A stretch of 52,629 nt of DNA, from positions 1 through 52,629 of the forward strand of contig JAKQCM010000111.1 in assembly GCA_029559155.1 (NCBI GenBank), given 5' to 3'. The notes under the pieces were generated by a model that saw only the letters and a list, made by a program, of their open reading frames with translations, ran no database searches and was not told where the DNA came from. The stretch comes from Chloroflexota bacterium. GTDB lineage: Bacteria; Chloroflexota; Anaerolineae; Promineifilales; Promineifilaceae. Shown here piece after piece: positions 52,084-52,629 of this stretch (the stretch's first letter is position 1; each line of letters begins with the position of its first letter). Position numbers and translations under genes: made by a program.

Positions 52084-52629
52084 CTACCCTTCTAAATCTT
52101 CGTACGTAATATCGAAATTGGGGCCAAAGTAAAATGCGTTGACGCCTTGCAGGAAGCCATTGTCTTTCAGCGCTTGCAAAGCCGCGTTAACCGGTCCTAC
52201 CAGATCGCTGCCTCTGGGAAAGATGAAGCCTAATTGGTCGCTGGACATCGACTCACCGACCAGCTTCAGTTTGTCGGCGTTTTCGCCCAGGTAGCCTTGT
52301 CCGGCTACTTCGTCAATGATCACAGCGTCGATGTCGCCGGCCAACAGGGCTTGCACAGCAAACGGGAACTGCTCGAACGCCTGAATGCGGTCTTCCGACA
52401 GGAAGGATTTGGCCGTTTCGTAATTGGTCGTGCCGGTTTGTGTGCCGAGCACCAGGTCCGGGTTGTTGACGATGTCGTCGATGCTGGTGATGCGGTCTTC
52501 GTCGACACGCACCAGCAGGCGCTGGTCGATGTTGATGTAGCCTTCGGAGAAGTCTACGATTTCGGCGCGGTCCGGGGTGATGGTGATGCCGTCGGCGGCG
52601 GCGTCATATTGCCCATCGGCTACGGCCTG
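52084..52629 (-). CDS. Amino-acid-binding protein (SBP_bac_3 family), 5' end outside window
   Basis: The open frame continues without a stop from 52084 to the window edge, well beyond the internal start shown in the track, so the gene is cut at its 5' end. Visible motifs are DGQYDAAADGITITPDRAEIVDFS (the family signature, with the ligand-binding Arg), LGTQTGTTNYETAKSFL, VQALLAGDIDAVIIDEVAGQGYL and a C-terminal GPVNAALQALKDNGFL. These are typical of extracytoplasmic proteins for polar amino acids. It is the first gene of the SBP-permease-ATPase operon, and its expression is probably raised by the hairpin that follows it. The exact ligand cannot be read from this fragment. Confidence 0.92.
   Translation of the reverse strand, partial: QAVADGQYDAAADGITITPDRAEIVDFSEGYINIDQRLLVRVDEDRITSIDDIVNNPDLVLGTQTGTTNYETAKSFLSEDRIQAFEQFPFAVQALLAGDIDAVIIDEVAGQGYLGENADKLKLVGESMSSDQLGFIFPRGSDLVGPVNAALQALKDNGFLQGVNAFYFGPNFDITYEDLEG

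Overview
The window (about 52.6 kb, moderately GC-rich) looks like a chromosomal piece of a filamentous or otherwise complex Chloroflexota bacterium of the Anaerolineae/Ardenticatenia type. This is inferred from the very large GAF/PAS sensor proteins, lipoproteins with Thr/Pro-rich linkers behind the lipobox, a CHAT/MoxR/vWA conflict operon, and repeat-rich intergenic DNA. A striking genome signature is the palindrome ACGGCCGT. I hand-counted about 94 copies, mostly inside genes and in all frames, where about one is expected.

Layout. (1) 1-7 kb, plus strand: the 3' end of gatB; a small conserved protein plus an HNH endonuclease behind a good promoter; two paralogous lipoproteins flanking a VapBC-type toxin-antitoxin pair; and an msrA broken by a one-base deletion. 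(2) 7.2-37.6 kb, plus strand: a sugar-binding lipoprotein with its own terminator, then a tightly packed run of seven large sensor proteins. These are built from Cache or multi-TM inputs, HAMP, GAF and PAS domains and have no output domain. A second orphan binding lipoprotein (LivK type) is embedded in the run. It ends in one PAS/GAF histidine kinase and a receiver-only response regulator, closed by a rho-independent terminator. The genes overlap by ATGA or are spaced by a few dozen bases, so this reads as one about 29-kb operon feeding a single phosphorelay.

(3) 37.7-50.3 kb, minus strand: a putative ternary conflict/defence operon. In transcription order it holds an unknown protein, an active-looking CHAT protease with an effector-associated (death-like) domain, a CHAT-inactive-STAND protein, a MoxR AAA+ ATPase, a vWA protein, a large NTPase-CHAT protein with four tandem effector-associated domains, a Cas4/RecB-like PD-(D/E)XK nuclease, and a class I methyltransferase. 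Only one of the three CHAT domains keeps both His and Cys.

(4) 50.4 kb to the end, minus strand: a polar amino-acid ABC transporter (binding protein cut by the window edge, permease, ATPase) with an intercistronic hairpin.

Four related intergenic inverted repeats (GACCCTAAGGGTTT type), plus heptamer and GGTCCAATC-type repeats, mark transcription-unit boundaries. The two most interesting objects are the kinase-less GAF sensor array with its shared truncated-GAF tails and recurrent 'EGW' module, and the CHAT/EAD conflict operon. All domain calls are by eye from sequence motifs; no database search was run.
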